From Candidatus Gallimonas merdae (GTDB lineage: Bacteria > Bacillota > Clostridia > Christensenellales > Borkfalkiaceae), in contig CAJFRT010000007.1 of NCBI GenBank assembly GCA_904419525.1, forward strand, positions 69,327 to 133,326: a DNA stretch of 64,000 bases, in the 5' to 3' direction. Below the pieces are notes generated by a model. The model saw only the letters and a list, made by a program, of their open reading frames with translations, was not told the DNA's origin and did not search any database. Each line of letters begins with the position of its first letter. Positions within the stretch are counted from its first letter, which is position 1. Made by a program: the position numbers and the translations under genes. Positions 18,383 through 26,461 of the stretch are shown in pieces.

Positions 18383-19322
18383 AATAGAATGTGGCAAGTT
18401 CCTGCTCCGGAGGAGCGCAATATGCAATTTCGGAGGCGGACAGCACAGGTCCCTTTTGTCCGTATATGGAGTGATACATGATGTCGATGCGGGCTGTCAC
18501 CATGACCCAATCGCGCGTCTTGAAGGCAAGATCGGATTTGTGGTGGCAGACAAGGCCGCTGTAAGCGATGTCCGCCTCGCAGCAGGTCATGATGTGGCGG
18601 CCAATGACGATCGTTCCCTTTTTCATGCTTTTGTCCACGGCGACAAGTCCCTTGAAACGGACCGTCTTTCCGCGGTACTTCTCCGTCTCCTCCACCAGAT
18701 CGCGGTAGAAAAACGCATAGTCGCGGTCGGCGATCTCAATGACGGGCGCGTCGATATCGTATGGAAGCGGATCGACGATCTCATCGTATACCGCTTTTCC
18801 GCCGAGATATTCATAGACGATCCCGGGGCGGCGGGACATTCCGCGAATAATTTTATGGAACTCTTCCTGTGAATACTCTCCCCGGAAACGGTTGAATACG
18901 ACCATGTCGGCATATTGTACCTTGTCGTATACAAGCTGACGCATATTCTTGTTGTAGGTCAGAAATGTCGTCGCATCGAAGAACGTCATGACCTGTGCGA
19001 TCGCCCAACCGTCCGGCATTGCATCGAAGAACTTCTGCAGTTCGCACATGCCGTTGTATTCGACAACAACGCGCTCCGCAGAATATTTCCTGACAAGCGC
19101 CGCAAGACCCGATTCGGTCATTTGCCCGATGTCGAGATACTCTACCGCATACGAAGGATTTGCAAAGCGGGAATGATCGTATTCTTCCTCGCCCTCCTCC
19201 AGAACGAGCAGCAGCGTCCGCTCGCCCGAATCAAACCGCTCGTCCTCGAGTGTCTCCTGAATGAATTTCGTCTTTCCGGATTCCAGAAATCCGAGAAAGA
19301 GATAGACAGGAATTTCCTGCAT
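18381..19322 (-). CDS. COG0523-type GTPase fused to a DUF1980/YcgQ-like domain
   Basis: This 313-residue protein joins two domains usually made separately. The N-terminal half is a G3E (CobW/YciC-like) GTPase with P-loop GFLESGKTKF (about 11-20) and a Walker-B-like VVVEYNGM, but it lacks the CxCC metal motif present in its neighbour. The C-terminal part (about 205-300) has KTVRFKGLVAVDK, HIMTCCEADIAYSGL and DWVMVTARI, which resembles the C-terminal domain of TIGR03943/YcgQ (DUF1980), including its paired cysteines. The neighbour is a canonical COG0523 GTPase three bases upstream, so the two probably act together in metal (zinc, cobalt or nickel) handling. That role is inferred from family and context. 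There are no membrane segments, so it is cytoplasmic. Confidence 0.75.
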   Translation of the reverse strand: MQEIPVYLFLGFLESGKTKFIQETLEDERFDSGERTLLLVLEEGEEEYDHSRFANPSYAVEYLDIGQMTESGLAALVRKYSAERVVVEYNGMCELQKFFDAMPDGWAIAQVMTFFDATTFLTYNKNMRQLVYDKVQYADMVVFNRFRGEYSQEEFHKIIRGMSRRPGIVYEYLGGKAVYDEIVDPLPYDIDAPVIEIADRDYAFFYRDLVEETEKYRGKTVRFKGLVAVDKSMKKGTIVIGRHIMTCCEADIAYSGLVCHHKSDLAFKTRDWVMVTARIDIMYHSIYGQKGPVLSASEIAYCAPPEQELATFY

Positions 19323-19325
19323 AGT

Positions 19326-20411
19326 TTACCCCAAAAAAAGTGCTTTCAGTTTTTCTTCCTCAAGCTGACAGCCGATCACGCAGAGCCGACCCGTTACGCC
19401 CGGCGCCCCCGTACGGACATCGGGTTCATCGGGAACATAGTCAAAGTACAGCCAATCGCTGCCCCCGTCCACAATGCCCTTTGCGCGCAGAACCTGCCCG
19501 TATTCGCCCGAGGCGAGCGCCGCAAGCAGGGATTCAAGTTCCTCTTTTGTGAACTTTTTGTTGGTCTCAATACCCCAGCTTGTGAAAACTTCATCGGCGT
19601 GATGATGCCCGTGCCCGCCGTGTTCATGATCGTGGTGGCAATGCTCCCCATGCTCGTGATCATGGTGGCAGTGCTCATCGTGTTCATGGTCATGATGACA
19701 ATGCCCCTCATGTTCATGCTCATGGTCGTGATGACAGCAGTGTCCGTCGCCGTCATGCTCATGATCATCATGATGGCAATGTTCCTGCGTCTCATGCGCC
19801 AGCTTTTCAAGCTCCTCTTCCAGCGTGTCCTTCCGTTCGATCGCGGCAAGCAGATCTTTTCCGGAAAGTTCATTCCAATCGGTCGTAACGATCGTCGCAT
19901 GCGTGTGTTCTTTCAGAAGCTCGACGGCCTGCGCAACCTTCTGTGCGTCGTTTGTATGCGAAAGAACGATACAGCCCGCATTTTCCACCTGATCCAGGAA
20001 AAATTCCCCGAAATTCTTCAGGTACATTCTGCATTTTTTTGCATCGACGACCGTACAGAACGCATTGAGCTGCGCATTCTGTACGCCGGCGCTCTGTACC
20101 GCGCGAATGACATCGGAGAGCTTGCCCACGCCGGACGGTTCGATGACGATCCTGTCCGGGGAATATTTTTCGGCGACTTCACGAAGCGCCTTAGCAAAGT
20201 CGCCCACCAAGGTACAACAGATGCACCCGGAATTCATCTCCGTGATCTCGATGCCGGCGTCCTGTAAAAATCCGCCGTCCACGCCGATCTCGCCGAATTC
20301 GTTCTCGATGAGTACGACCTGCTCCCCGCGGTATGCTTCCTGAATGAGTTTCTTGATGAGCGTCGTCTTTCCTGCGCCCAAAAATCCTGAAAAAATATCG
20401 ATCTTGATCAT
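19326..20411 (-). CDS. COG0523 (CobW/ZNG1-family) metal-chaperone GTPase with a His-rich loop
   Basis: A 361-residue G3E GTPase. The P-loop is SGFLGAGKTTL (8-18), the metal motif GCICC (about 62-66), and Walker-B-like VIEPSGVGKL. A His/Asp/Glu-rich loop (about 208-280, built of HCHHDHEHxx units) separates the GTPase domain from the C-terminal CobW_C domain (SWGIETNKKF...LRAKGIV). Family members deliver Zn, Co or Ni to client enzymes. The client could be the metal-dependent M29 peptidase encoded 38 bp upstream, but this is inference. I see no Zur box or cobalamin element. GTP switch residues look intact. Confidence 0.88.
   Translation of the reverse strand: MIKIDIFSGFLGAGKTTLIKKLIQEAYRGEQVVLIENEFGEIGVDGGFLQDAGIEITEMNSGCICCTLVGDFAKALREVAEKYSPDRIVIEPSGVGKLSDVIRAVQSAGVQNAQLNAFCTVVDAKKCRMYLKNFGEFFLDQVENAGCIVLSHTNDAQKVAQAVELLKEHTHATIVTTDWNELSGKDLLAAIERKDTLEEELEKLAHETQEHCHHDDHEHDGDGHCCHHDHEHEHEGHCHHDHEHDEHCHHDHEHGEHCHHDHEHGGHGHHHADEVFTSWGIETNKKFTKEELESLLAALASGEYGQVLRAKGIVDGGSDWLYFDYVPDEPDVRTGAPGVTGRLCVIGCQLEEEKLKALFLG
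19621..19710 (-). repeat. 30-bp tandem repeat encoding the His-rich loop
   Basis: Three consecutive 30-base units (19621-19650, 19651-19680, 19681-19710) encode ten-residue HCHHDHEH-type blocks, with degenerate units continuing to about 19790. The units differ mainly at third positions. The length of this metal-binding loop could vary between strains. Confidence 0.8.
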
Positions 20412-20449
20412 GGTGTTACCTCATTCATATATACCCCGCGGGAAGAACT

Positions 20450-21676
20450 TCAAAACGCCCAGTTTCCGTTTTTGAAGATCGCCACGCGATCGCCGTTCTT
20501 CGTGATCCCCGTGATCTCGAGATCTTTGCTTCCGATCATAAAATCGACATGGATCATGCTGTCGTTGATCCCGTATTCTTTGAGCTGTTCGTTCGTCATA
20601 TCCTCATATCCGCGCACACAGTTCCCGAATCCGCGTCCGAGTGCAAGATGACAGCTTGCATTTTCATCAAAGAGCGTGTTATAGAACAGGATCCCGAGAT
20701 TGTTGATGGGCGAATCATATGCGATCAGCGCGCATTCGCCGAGCATCGCCGCCCCCTCGTCCATGGAGACCATTTTTTCGAGCAGCGCCTGATTCTTTTC
20801 CGCCTTGACCTCAACAACTTTTCCGTGCTCAAAGCGGACAGAGAAATTTTCGATCAGCTGGCCCTGGTAGGAAAGCGGCTTGGTTGCATATACGATGCCG
20901 TCGGCATCGCCCGCACGGGGAGAAGTGAAGATCTCTTCCGAGGGAATATTCGGGTTATAATAGCGCCCTTTCAGATCATTTTCGCCGCCCCCCATAAAGA
21001 GCGCATCGGGAAGAAGTCCCACGCGGAAGTCAGTCCCGTTGGAAGATTTATATTCAAGCGCCGTAAGACCAAGCCGGTTGAGATAATCGCACCTCTTGGC
21101 AAGGTTATCGTTATGACGGGCCCACTCCCGCACAGGATCGGGGCCGTCCGCGCGGGCAGCCTTCAGAATGGCGTCCCAAAGCGCGTCGACTGCGCGATTG
21201 ACCTGCATCTGCGGGAAAACCTTTTTGGCCCACGCCTTTCCGGGGACCGCGGCAATGCACCAGGGATATTTGTTTTCCATCTTGTCCCGATACGGCTTGA
21301 TGATCTTCATGCGCTCGATCGTCACCGTACGCATCTTGTCCTGATCGATCCCGGCGAGCCCGTCAGGATCGTCCGAAATGATATGAAGCATCGCGGGAAG
21401 TTCCTTGGTGTACAGCTCCCAGCGGTCCTCTTCCCATTTGGGAACATTGGCGAGCACATCCTGCTTTTCATATTTATATTTCAGCTTGGTAAGAGGCTGA
21501 TGCGACCACTCCACCGTCACCTTGCCTGCCCCGGCCCGATAGAGCTCTTCCACCGTCCACTCAACGAATTCCGGCTGATCGAGCCCCGCATTGACGATGA
21601 CACACTGACCGCGCTTGACATTGATCCCGGTCTTGGCAAGCAGTTTTGCATAGCGTTTCAGTTGCAGTTTATTCAT
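20450..21676 (-). CDS. M29-family aminopeptidase (AmpS/PepS type)
   Basis: A 408-residue metallo-aminopeptidase that releases N-terminal residues from peptides in the cytoplasm. It has the M29 layout: an N-terminal nucleotide-fold-like domain, then a catalytic domain with likely metal ligands in IPSEEIFTSP, GECAL, FYNTLFDENASCHLALG and IHVDFMIGS, in the family order. It is first in an operon with the two COG0523 GTPases, preceded by GGAGG and a TTGACT-17-TATAAT promoter. Full length for the family. Confidence 0.9.
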   Translation of the reverse strand: MNKLQLKRYAKLLAKTGINVKRGQCVIVNAGLDQPEFVEWTVEELYRAGAGKVTVEWSHQPLTKLKYKYEKQDVLANVPKWEEDRWELYTKELPAMLHIISDDPDGLAGIDQDKMRTVTIERMKIIKPYRDKMENKYPWCIAAVPGKAWAKKVFPQMQVNRAVDALWDAILKAARADGPDPVREWARHNDNLAKRCDYLNRLGLTALEYKSSNGTDFRVGLLPDALFMGGGENDLKGRYYNPNIPSEEIFTSPRAGDADGIVYATKPLSYQGQLIENFSVRFEHGKVVEVKAEKNQALLEKMVSMDEGAAMLGECALIAYDSPINNLGILFYNTLFDENASCHLALGRGFGNCVRGYEDMTNEQLKEYGINDSMIHVDFMIGSKDLEITGITKNGDRVAIFKNGNWAF

Positions 21677-21705
21677 AAGAATCCTCCGTAAACAACTTTG
21701 CTTTC

Positions 21706-21734
21706 ATTATAGCGCATTCCGATTCAATAGTCAA
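21706..21734 (-). promoter_or_regulatory. Sigma-A promoter of the M29-COG0523 operon
   Basis: Minus strand TTGACT (21729-21734), 17 bp, TATAAT (21706-21711). The start codon lies 30 bp downstream. Confidence 0.78.
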
Positions 21735-21752
21735 ATTTTTGCCATTATTTAC

Positions 21753-21779
21753 AAAAAAATGCGGGGAATTTCCCCGCAT
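21753..21779 (-). terminator. Intrinsic terminator of nrdD-nrdG
   Basis: ATGCGGGG/CCCCGCAT stem (21759-21766 with 21772-21779). The minus strand continues as TTTTTTT. It lies just beyond palindrome copy 1. Confidence 0.88.
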
Positions 21780-21785
21780 GAAGCA

Positions 21786-21804
21786 TATTATGTCAGATAT
21801 AGTA
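21786..21804. repeat. Dispersed palindrome, copy 1 (overlaps the nrdG stop)
   Basis: TATTATGTCAGATATAGTA, one of five copies in this window of the dyad TATTATGTCWGACATARTA, all in the same orientation. Here the element supplies the last five nrdG codons and the TAA. Confidence 0.7.
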
Positions 21805-22309
21805 CTACGCTTTTTGTCTCTAAACTGCGTTTTACATCGATAACACGCTGATTAGAAGAACCGCGGAATTTCAATCGGATATCCTTGAGTTCTTCCACAA
21901 AGCGTCCGTCGACAAGCACGTCCAGCAAGGAAATCAGCTCCCTTGTCGTCTCACATGCCGCCTGCTCCTCTTCAATCGTCCCGTCACGGTACGTATAACC
22001 CGTATAGCACCAGATATTTTTGGAGGGAAAGCGTTCGCGGACTTCTCTGACGAACGGAAGCAGCGCGCGCTGATTCTCCGGCTCCATCGGATCGCCGCCC
22101 AGAAGCGTGAGTCCGGCGATATAATCGGGAGAGAGCGCCGCAAAAATTTCTTCCTCCGTCTCACGGGTGAACGGATTTCCGTAGGAAAAATCCCAGGTCA
22201 CCTTGTTGAAACAGTTTTTACAGTGTCTTCTGCAACCGGAAACGAAGAGGGAGACACGAACCCCCTCTCCGTTTGCGATATCCGTTTTTTTGATTTCTGC
22301 GTAATTCAT
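21788..22309 (-). CDS. nrdG: Anaerobic ribonucleotide reductase activating protein
   Basis: A 173-residue radical-SAM activase that uses a [4Fe-4S] cluster and S-adenosylmethionine to install the glycyl radical on NrdD. The cluster motif is CRRHCKNC (Cys-x3-Cys-x2-Cys, about residues 28-35), followed by TLLGGDPMEP typical of the family. The start is MNYAEIKK at 22309, whose ATG overlaps the nrdD stop by one base (TAATG). A longer open frame upstream is the nrdD C-terminus in another frame. The last residues (VVLYLT) are encoded by a dispersed palindrome. Confidence 0.93.
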   Translation of the reverse strand: MNYAEIKKTDIANGEGVRVSLFVSGCRRHCKNCFNKVTWDFSYGNPFTRETEEEIFAALSPDYIAGLTLLGGDPMEPENQRALLPFVREVRERFPSKNIWCYTGYTYRDGTIEEEQAACETTRELISLLDVLVDGRFVEELKDIRLKFRGSSNQRVIDVKRSLETKSVVLYLT

Positions 22310-24483
22310 TACAGATGCAGGACTCTGTCCCGGATTTCCTGCGTCCGGCCCTGATTCCAGAACTGCGTTCCGATATAACCGCATGTCCTGCGCGCAACAT
22401 TCATCTTCGTCTGATCGCGGTTGTGGCAGTGCGGGCATTCCCAGACAAGTTTTCCGTCGGCGTCCTCTACGATCTGAATCTCGCCGTCGTAGCCGCAGAC
22501 CTGACAATAGTCGCTCTTGGTATTCAGCTCCGCGTACATGATATTGTCGTAGATGTACTGCATGACTGCAAGAACGGCCGGGATATTGTCCTGCATGTTG
22601 GGCACTTCGACATAGGAAATCGCGCCGCCGGGGGAAAGCTGCTGGAATTCGCTTTCAAATTTCAGCTTGGTGAAGGCATCGATTTTTTCGCTGACGTGAA
22701 CGTGATAGCTGTTCGTGATATAGTTCTTATCCGTGACGCTGGGAATCACGCCGAAACGCTTCTGAAGGCACTTGGCAAATTTATAGGTCGTACTTTCAAG
22801 CGGCGTTCCGTACAGGGAGAAATCGATGTTTTCTTTCGCCTTCCATTCCTTGCACTTGTCATTCATGTGCTGCATGACGGAGAGCGCAAACGGCTTTGCC
22901 TCCTCGTCAGTATGGCTCTTTCCCGTCATATACTTGACGCATTCATACAGGCCGGCATACCCCAGCGAAATGGTGGAATATCCACCATAGAGCAATTTGT
23001 CGATCGTCTCGCCCTTCTTGAGCCTTGCCAGCGCGCCGTACTGCCACAGGATGGGCGCGGCGTCCGAAAGCGTCCCCTTCAAGCGGTTATGGCGGCACAT
23101 GAGTGCCCGATAGCACAGCTCAAGCCGTTCATCAAAGATCTTCCAGAAGCGCTCCTCGTTTCCGCCCGACGACAGGGCGACGTCCACAAGGTTGATCGTC
23201 ACAACGCCCTGATTGAATCTGCCGTAATATTTGGGTTTTCCGTTCTCGTCCACATAGGGTGTCAGGAAGCTGCGGCAGCCCATACAGGTATAGCAATGCC
23301 CCTCTCCGTTCTTGTCTACCTTATATTTGAGCATCATTTTCTCGGAGATATAGTCGGGGACCATGCGCTTTGCGGTACATTTCGCCGCAAGCTGCGTCAG
23401 ATACCAGTACTTGCTTCCCTCGCGGATATTGTCCTCTTCCAGCACATAGATGAGCTTGGGGAATGCAGGCGTGACCCACACGCCGGATTCATTCTTGACC
23501 CCGCGGATACGCTGGTTGAGTGTCTCTTCGATGATCAGGGCAAGATCTGCACGCTCCCGTTCATTGCGCGCCTCGCCAAGATACATGAACACCGTGACAA
23601 ACGGCGCCTGACCGTTGGTAGTCAGCAGCGTGACGACCTGATACTGGATGGTCTGGATTCCCTTGGAGATCTCAGCCTTCAGACGCTTTTCGGCGATCTT
23701 TGCGATCCGCTTTTCGTCCGTGATGCCGAGCTCTTTCAGCTCGTCTGCAACATCTGCGCGGATCTTCTGACGGCTCACGTCGACAAACGGCGCAAGATGC
23801 GTCAGGGAAATGCTCTGGCCGCCGTACTGGTTGGATGCGACCTGTGCAATGATCTGCGTGGCAATATTGCAGGCCGTTGAGAAAGAATGTGGCTTCTCGA
23901 TAAACGTTCCCGAAATGACTGTCCCGTTCTGGAGCATGTCCTCGAGATTGACAAGATCGCAATTGTGCATATGCTGTGCGAAATAGTCGGCATCATGAAA
24001 GTGAATGAGACCTTCGTCATGCGCCTGAACGATCTCACGGGGCAGAAGCATGCGGCGCGTCAGATCTTTGGAGACCTCACCCGCCATATAATCGCGCTGA
24101 ACCGAATTGACAGTGGGATTTTTGTTGGAATTTTCCTGTTTGACTTCCTCGTTGTTGCACTCGATGAGCGTGAGGATCTGCGCGTCCGTCGTATTTGCTT
24201 TACGGACCAAAGCGCGGGAATAACGATAGGTAATATACTTGCGCGCAACCGCAAACGCCTTCTGATCCATGATCTGGTTTTCCACAAAATCCTGGATCTC
24301 TTCGACGTTGACCGCACGATTGAGGTCGTTTGCAAGCGCGGTGACCTTTTTGCAGATCAGGGCGATCTGCTCTTCTTTCAGCCGATTGTCCTCGCTTACC
24401 TCGTTGTTTGCCTTGCGAATGGCGTTCTCGATCTTGCTGACGTCAAACGCGACTTCTGCACCATTCCGCTTGATGATCTTCAT
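22309..24483 (-). CDS. nrdD: Class III anaerobic ribonucleoside-triphosphate reductase
   Basis: A 724-residue glycyl-radical enzyme that makes deoxyribonucleotides without oxygen. Domains: an N-terminal ATP-cone (IIKRNGAEVAFDVSKIENAI, residues 3-22), the catalytic barrel with NPTVNSVQRDYMAGE and the THLAPF region, a zinc site near the end (CQVCGYDG and WECPHC), and the glycyl-radical loop RRTCGYIGTQFW close to the C-terminus. The start MKIIKRNG at 24483 has GGGAG and fits the ATP-cone opening; a 25-residue upstream extension lies in the leader. It pairs with nrdG and is behind two NrdR boxes. Confidence 0.96.
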   Translation of the reverse strand: MKIIKRNGAEVAFDVSKIENAIRKANNEVSEDNRLKEEQIALICKKVTALANDLNRAVNVEEIQDFVENQIMDQKAFAVARKYITYRYSRALVRKANTTDAQILTLIECNNEEVKQENSNKNPTVNSVQRDYMAGEVSKDLTRRMLLPREIVQAHDEGLIHFHDADYFAQHMHNCDLVNLEDMLQNGTVISGTFIEKPHSFSTACNIATQIIAQVASNQYGGQSISLTHLAPFVDVSRQKIRADVADELKELGITDEKRIAKIAEKRLKAEISKGIQTIQYQVVTLLTTNGQAPFVTVFMYLGEARNERERADLALIIEETLNQRIRGVKNESGVWVTPAFPKLIYVLEEDNIREGSKYWYLTQLAAKCTAKRMVPDYISEKMMLKYKVDKNGEGHCYTCMGCRSFLTPYVDENGKPKYYGRFNQGVVTINLVDVALSSGGNEERFWKIFDERLELCYRALMCRHNRLKGTLSDAAPILWQYGALARLKKGETIDKLLYGGYSTISLGYAGLYECVKYMTGKSHTDEEAKPFALSVMQHMNDKCKEWKAKENIDFSLYGTPLESTTYKFAKCLQKRFGVIPSVTDKNYITNSYHVHVSEKIDAFTKLKFESEFQQLSPGGAISYVEVPNMQDNIPAVLAVMQYIYDNIMYAELNTKSDYCQVCGYDGEIQIVEDADGKLVWECPHCHNRDQTKMNVARRTCGYIGTQFWNQGRTQEIRDRVLHL

Positions 24484-24520
24484 AGCTCTCTCCCACCTTG
24501 TTCCTTTCCCATAAAGGGTG

Positions 24521-24550
24521 TAAAAAGCGTTCCCCTTGTGAGGGAACGCT
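24521..24550 (-). promoter_or_regulatory. Terminator-like hairpin at the 5' end of the nrdD transcript
   Basis: AGCGTTCCC/GGGAACGCT stem (24526-24534 with 24542-24550) followed on the minus strand by TTTTTA. The expected transcript start (about 24547) lies at the stem base, so the mRNA would begin with this hairpin. It could be an attenuator or a 5' stabiliser. Confidence 0.55.
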
Positions 24551-24553
24551 TTT

Positions 24554-24582
24554 ATCATACATCATATCGTGGAATTTGTCAA
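24554..24582 (-). promoter_or_regulatory. Sigma-A promoter of nrdD-nrdG
   Basis: Minus strand TTGACA (24577-24582), 17 bp, TATGAT (24554-24559). Confidence 0.82.
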
Positions 24583-24589
24583 GAGTTTT

Positions 24590-24605
24590 CCACTATATTT
24601 TGATA
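24590..24605 (-). promoter_or_regulatory. NrdR box 1 upstream of nrdD
   Basis: CCACTATATTTTGATA fits the NrdR consensus acaCwAtATaTwGtgt in its core (CTATATTTTG, one deviation). It lies 8 bp upstream of the -35 hexamer. Confidence 0.72.
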
Positions 24606-24621
24606 AAATATTTTTCCTATA

Positions 24622-24637
24622 CCACTATATCTTGTGG
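24622..24637 (-). promoter_or_regulatory. NrdR box 2 upstream of nrdD
   Basis: CCACTATATCTTGTGG matches the NrdR consensus with symmetrical CCAC/GTGG ends. It is centred 32 bp (three helical turns) from box 1, the spacing expected for cooperative NrdR binding. NrdR itself is not in the window. Confidence 0.8.
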
Positions 24638-24708
24638 TGGCGGCGATTTCTGTCGAATTCCGCCGTGAAACAACGGACGCAGAATTTTTCACACGGAAAG
24701 CACCCGGT

Positions 24709-25374
24709 TCAAAGCAGAACAGCTCCGTTGATGACCAAAGAAAACCGACAGCTGAGGAACTCTGCGGCCTTGCGGGAGAGCTGCATCCTTCCGAAGTAAA
24801 TTTCAAAATAATCCATGACCGAGCAGATCGCAGTGTCGATCTCGATATGCAGCGCGATCACCTTTCCGTCCTCTTCCACTTTTACAAAGGAACGCTCGGC
24901 AGCAAGGTTCACCCTGTCGTGGATGTTTGCCTTGAACACATCGCTCACGGCATTTTTGACGCGGCTCTTGTGTACGTCGGCCTTATCCGCAATGATGAGC
25001 GCCGAAGAGACATCTGAAACGGGCTGTCCGTACTGCTCGTCATGATTACCGATCGCCATCATGATCTCCGCGGCGTCCGGCGCGCTCATACCGAGCCGGG
25101 TCAGAATTTTATATGAGAGGATCGCTCCGGATTGGGCATGGTCCTTGCGGTTGATGCAGTTGCCGATATCGTGCAGATATCCGGCGATCTCCGCGAGCCG
25201 TACGCGCTCCTCAGTCTTTCCGAGCGCCCGCAGGATCTCCCCCGACCACTTGCTGACGATCCCCGCATGCCGGCGGGAATGTTCGGTAAAACCGAGCGCT
25301 TCGATCTGCTTTTCCGACATCTCCATGATCGCTTCAACTTCGCTGTCGCGGCGAATGGTTGCAAGATCGAGCAT
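24709..25374 (-). CDS. HD-domain phosphohydrolase
   Basis: A 221-residue HD-superfamily protein, predicted metal-dependent phosphohydrolase or phosphodiesterase. Visible metal ligands are H31/H36 (FTEHSRRHAG), the HD pair in GYLHDIGN (about 66-73), GNHDEQYG (about 107-114) and the distal D in IIADKADVHKSR. The substrate is unknown. The gene starts one base after the stop of the PfkB-family gene and is probably cotranscribed with it. It has no GGDEF, ACT or RelA companion domain. Confidence 0.85.
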   Translation of the reverse strand: MLDLATIRRDSEVEAIMEMSEKQIEALGFTEHSRRHAGIVSKWSGEILRALGKTEERVRLAEIAGYLHDIGNCINRKDHAQSGAILSYKILTRLGMSAPDAAEIMMAIGNHDEQYGQPVSDVSSALIIADKADVHKSRVKNAVSDVFKANIHDRVNLAAERSFVKVEEDGKVIALHIEIDTAICSVMDYFEIYFGRMQLSRKAAEFLSCRFSLVINGAVLL

Positions 25375-25375
25375 G

Positions 25376-26299
25376 TCAGAACTCCGTTACACTGAGGCTG
25401 GCAAAAATTTCCTCGTATTTCGCCTTCGTAAACGATATCGTGTCAAATGTCGTCACCGTTGCCGTACCTGCGGCCACTCCGGCACGCAGGATATCGGGAA
25501 GATCTGCACCTTTCTGAAGCATCGTTGCGGCCGCCGCGACCATGCCGTCGCCCGCACCCACCGTGGAATTCACGGCCACGTTGATGCTCTTGCAGAAGTA
25601 ATTTCTGGTACCGTTTGTGATGACTGCACCGTCCTTACCGAGAGAAAGCAAAACCATCTTTGCGCCGCGGTCGAGAAGTTCCCGACAGCCCGCAAGCATA
25701 TCGTCCTTATCCTTGAATTCCCTTCCGAGTGTCTCCTGCAGTTCTTCCAGATTGGGTTTGACAAGGTCGATCCCGGCTTCCAGTGCTGCAAACAGCTTGG
25801 CTCCTTCCGTATCGGCGATCCTCAAAGAATGCGGATCGACTGTACGGAAAATTTCACGGTAATAACTTGTATCCACGCCGCGTGGAAGGCCGCCGGAGAT
25901 GACCGTGACATCTGACCGCGAAGAAAAGTTTCGGATCATATGCATCAGTTCGCCGAGTTTTTCACCGGCAACCTGTCCGCCGATATCATTGATCTCGGTC
26001 AGCATGGACTTTTTGTCGATGCACTTATAGTTTTCGCGGACTCTTCCGCTGTTCCAGACAAACGCGAAAGGAACCCCTTCCTTGTCGAGCGCCCGCTCGA
26101 ACATGGCGCCGTTCTCGTTGTACATGAATCCGGTTGCATACGCTTCGCCGCCCAGTCGCGCCACACCGATCGCCACATTGAGCGCTTTCCCTGTAAAAGA
26201 AAGCGTCTTGTTCTTGACGATGTTGACCTTGCCGACGTTGAGCGAATCCAGCTCTATGGTCACGTCCACGCTCGGACTCATGCAAACTGTAAGAATCAT
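25376..26299 (-). CDS. PfkB-family hexose-phosphate kinase (1-phosphofructokinase-like)
   Basis: A 307-residue ribokinase-fold sugar kinase of the FruK/LacC branch. The opening MILTVCMSPSVDVTIEL and GKALNVAIGVARLGG are typical, and the C-terminal signature NSTVGAGDGMVAAAATML contains the GAGD anion hole and catalytic Asp. The likely substrate is fructose-1-phosphate or tagatose-6-phosphate; no fru or lac genes are near to decide. The start at 26299 has GGAGG at about 11 nt. The gene has its own TTGAAA-17-TATAAT promoter and precedes the HD hydrolase. Confidence 0.85.
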   Translation of the reverse strand: MILTVCMSPSVDVTIELDSLNVGKVNIVKNKTLSFTGKALNVAIGVARLGGEAYATGFMYNENGAMFERALDKEGVPFAFVWNSGRVRENYKCIDKKSMLTEINDIGGQVAGEKLGELMHMIRNFSSRSDVTVISGGLPRGVDTSYYREIFRTVDPHSLRIADTEGAKLFAALEAGIDLVKPNLEELQETLGREFKDKDDMLAGCRELLDRGAKMVLLSLGKDGAVITNGTRNYFCKSINVAVNSTVGAGDGMVAAAATMLQKGADLPDILRAGVAAGTATVTTFDTISFTKAKYEEIFASLSVTEF

Positions 26300-26344
26300 T
26301 GTCGCGAAATCCTCCTGTCGCTTACTCCCTGAGGAAGGGATCAT

Positions 26345-26369
26345 ACATTGCGCTGTACATACGCAATGT
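26345..26369 (-). promoter_or_regulatory. 5' stem-loop in the PfkB-gene leader
   Basis: ACATTGCG and CGCAATGT form an 8-bp stem with a 9-nt loop at the start of the predicted transcript (about 26364). It could be an mRNA stabiliser or operator. I assign no known regulator. Confidence 0.4.
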
Positions 26370-26370
26370 T

Positions 26371-26399
26371 ATTATATTATGCTTTTTCCGAAATTTCAA
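26371..26399 (-). promoter_or_regulatory. Sigma-A promoter of the PfkB-HD operon
   Basis: Minus strand TTGAAA (26394-26399), 17 bp, TATAAT (26371-26376). Confidence 0.75.
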
Positions 26400-26461
26400 G
26401 AGCAAGCGGGAAAATTTTTGCAGAAAAAACGCTCTTTTTTGCAACTCGTATCAATCGATTC

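Noticed and set aside
19600-19790. Short tandem repeats that could suggest a CRISPR array
   Set aside because: The 30-bp repeats have no spacers and encode a His-rich loop in frame in a COG0523 protein.
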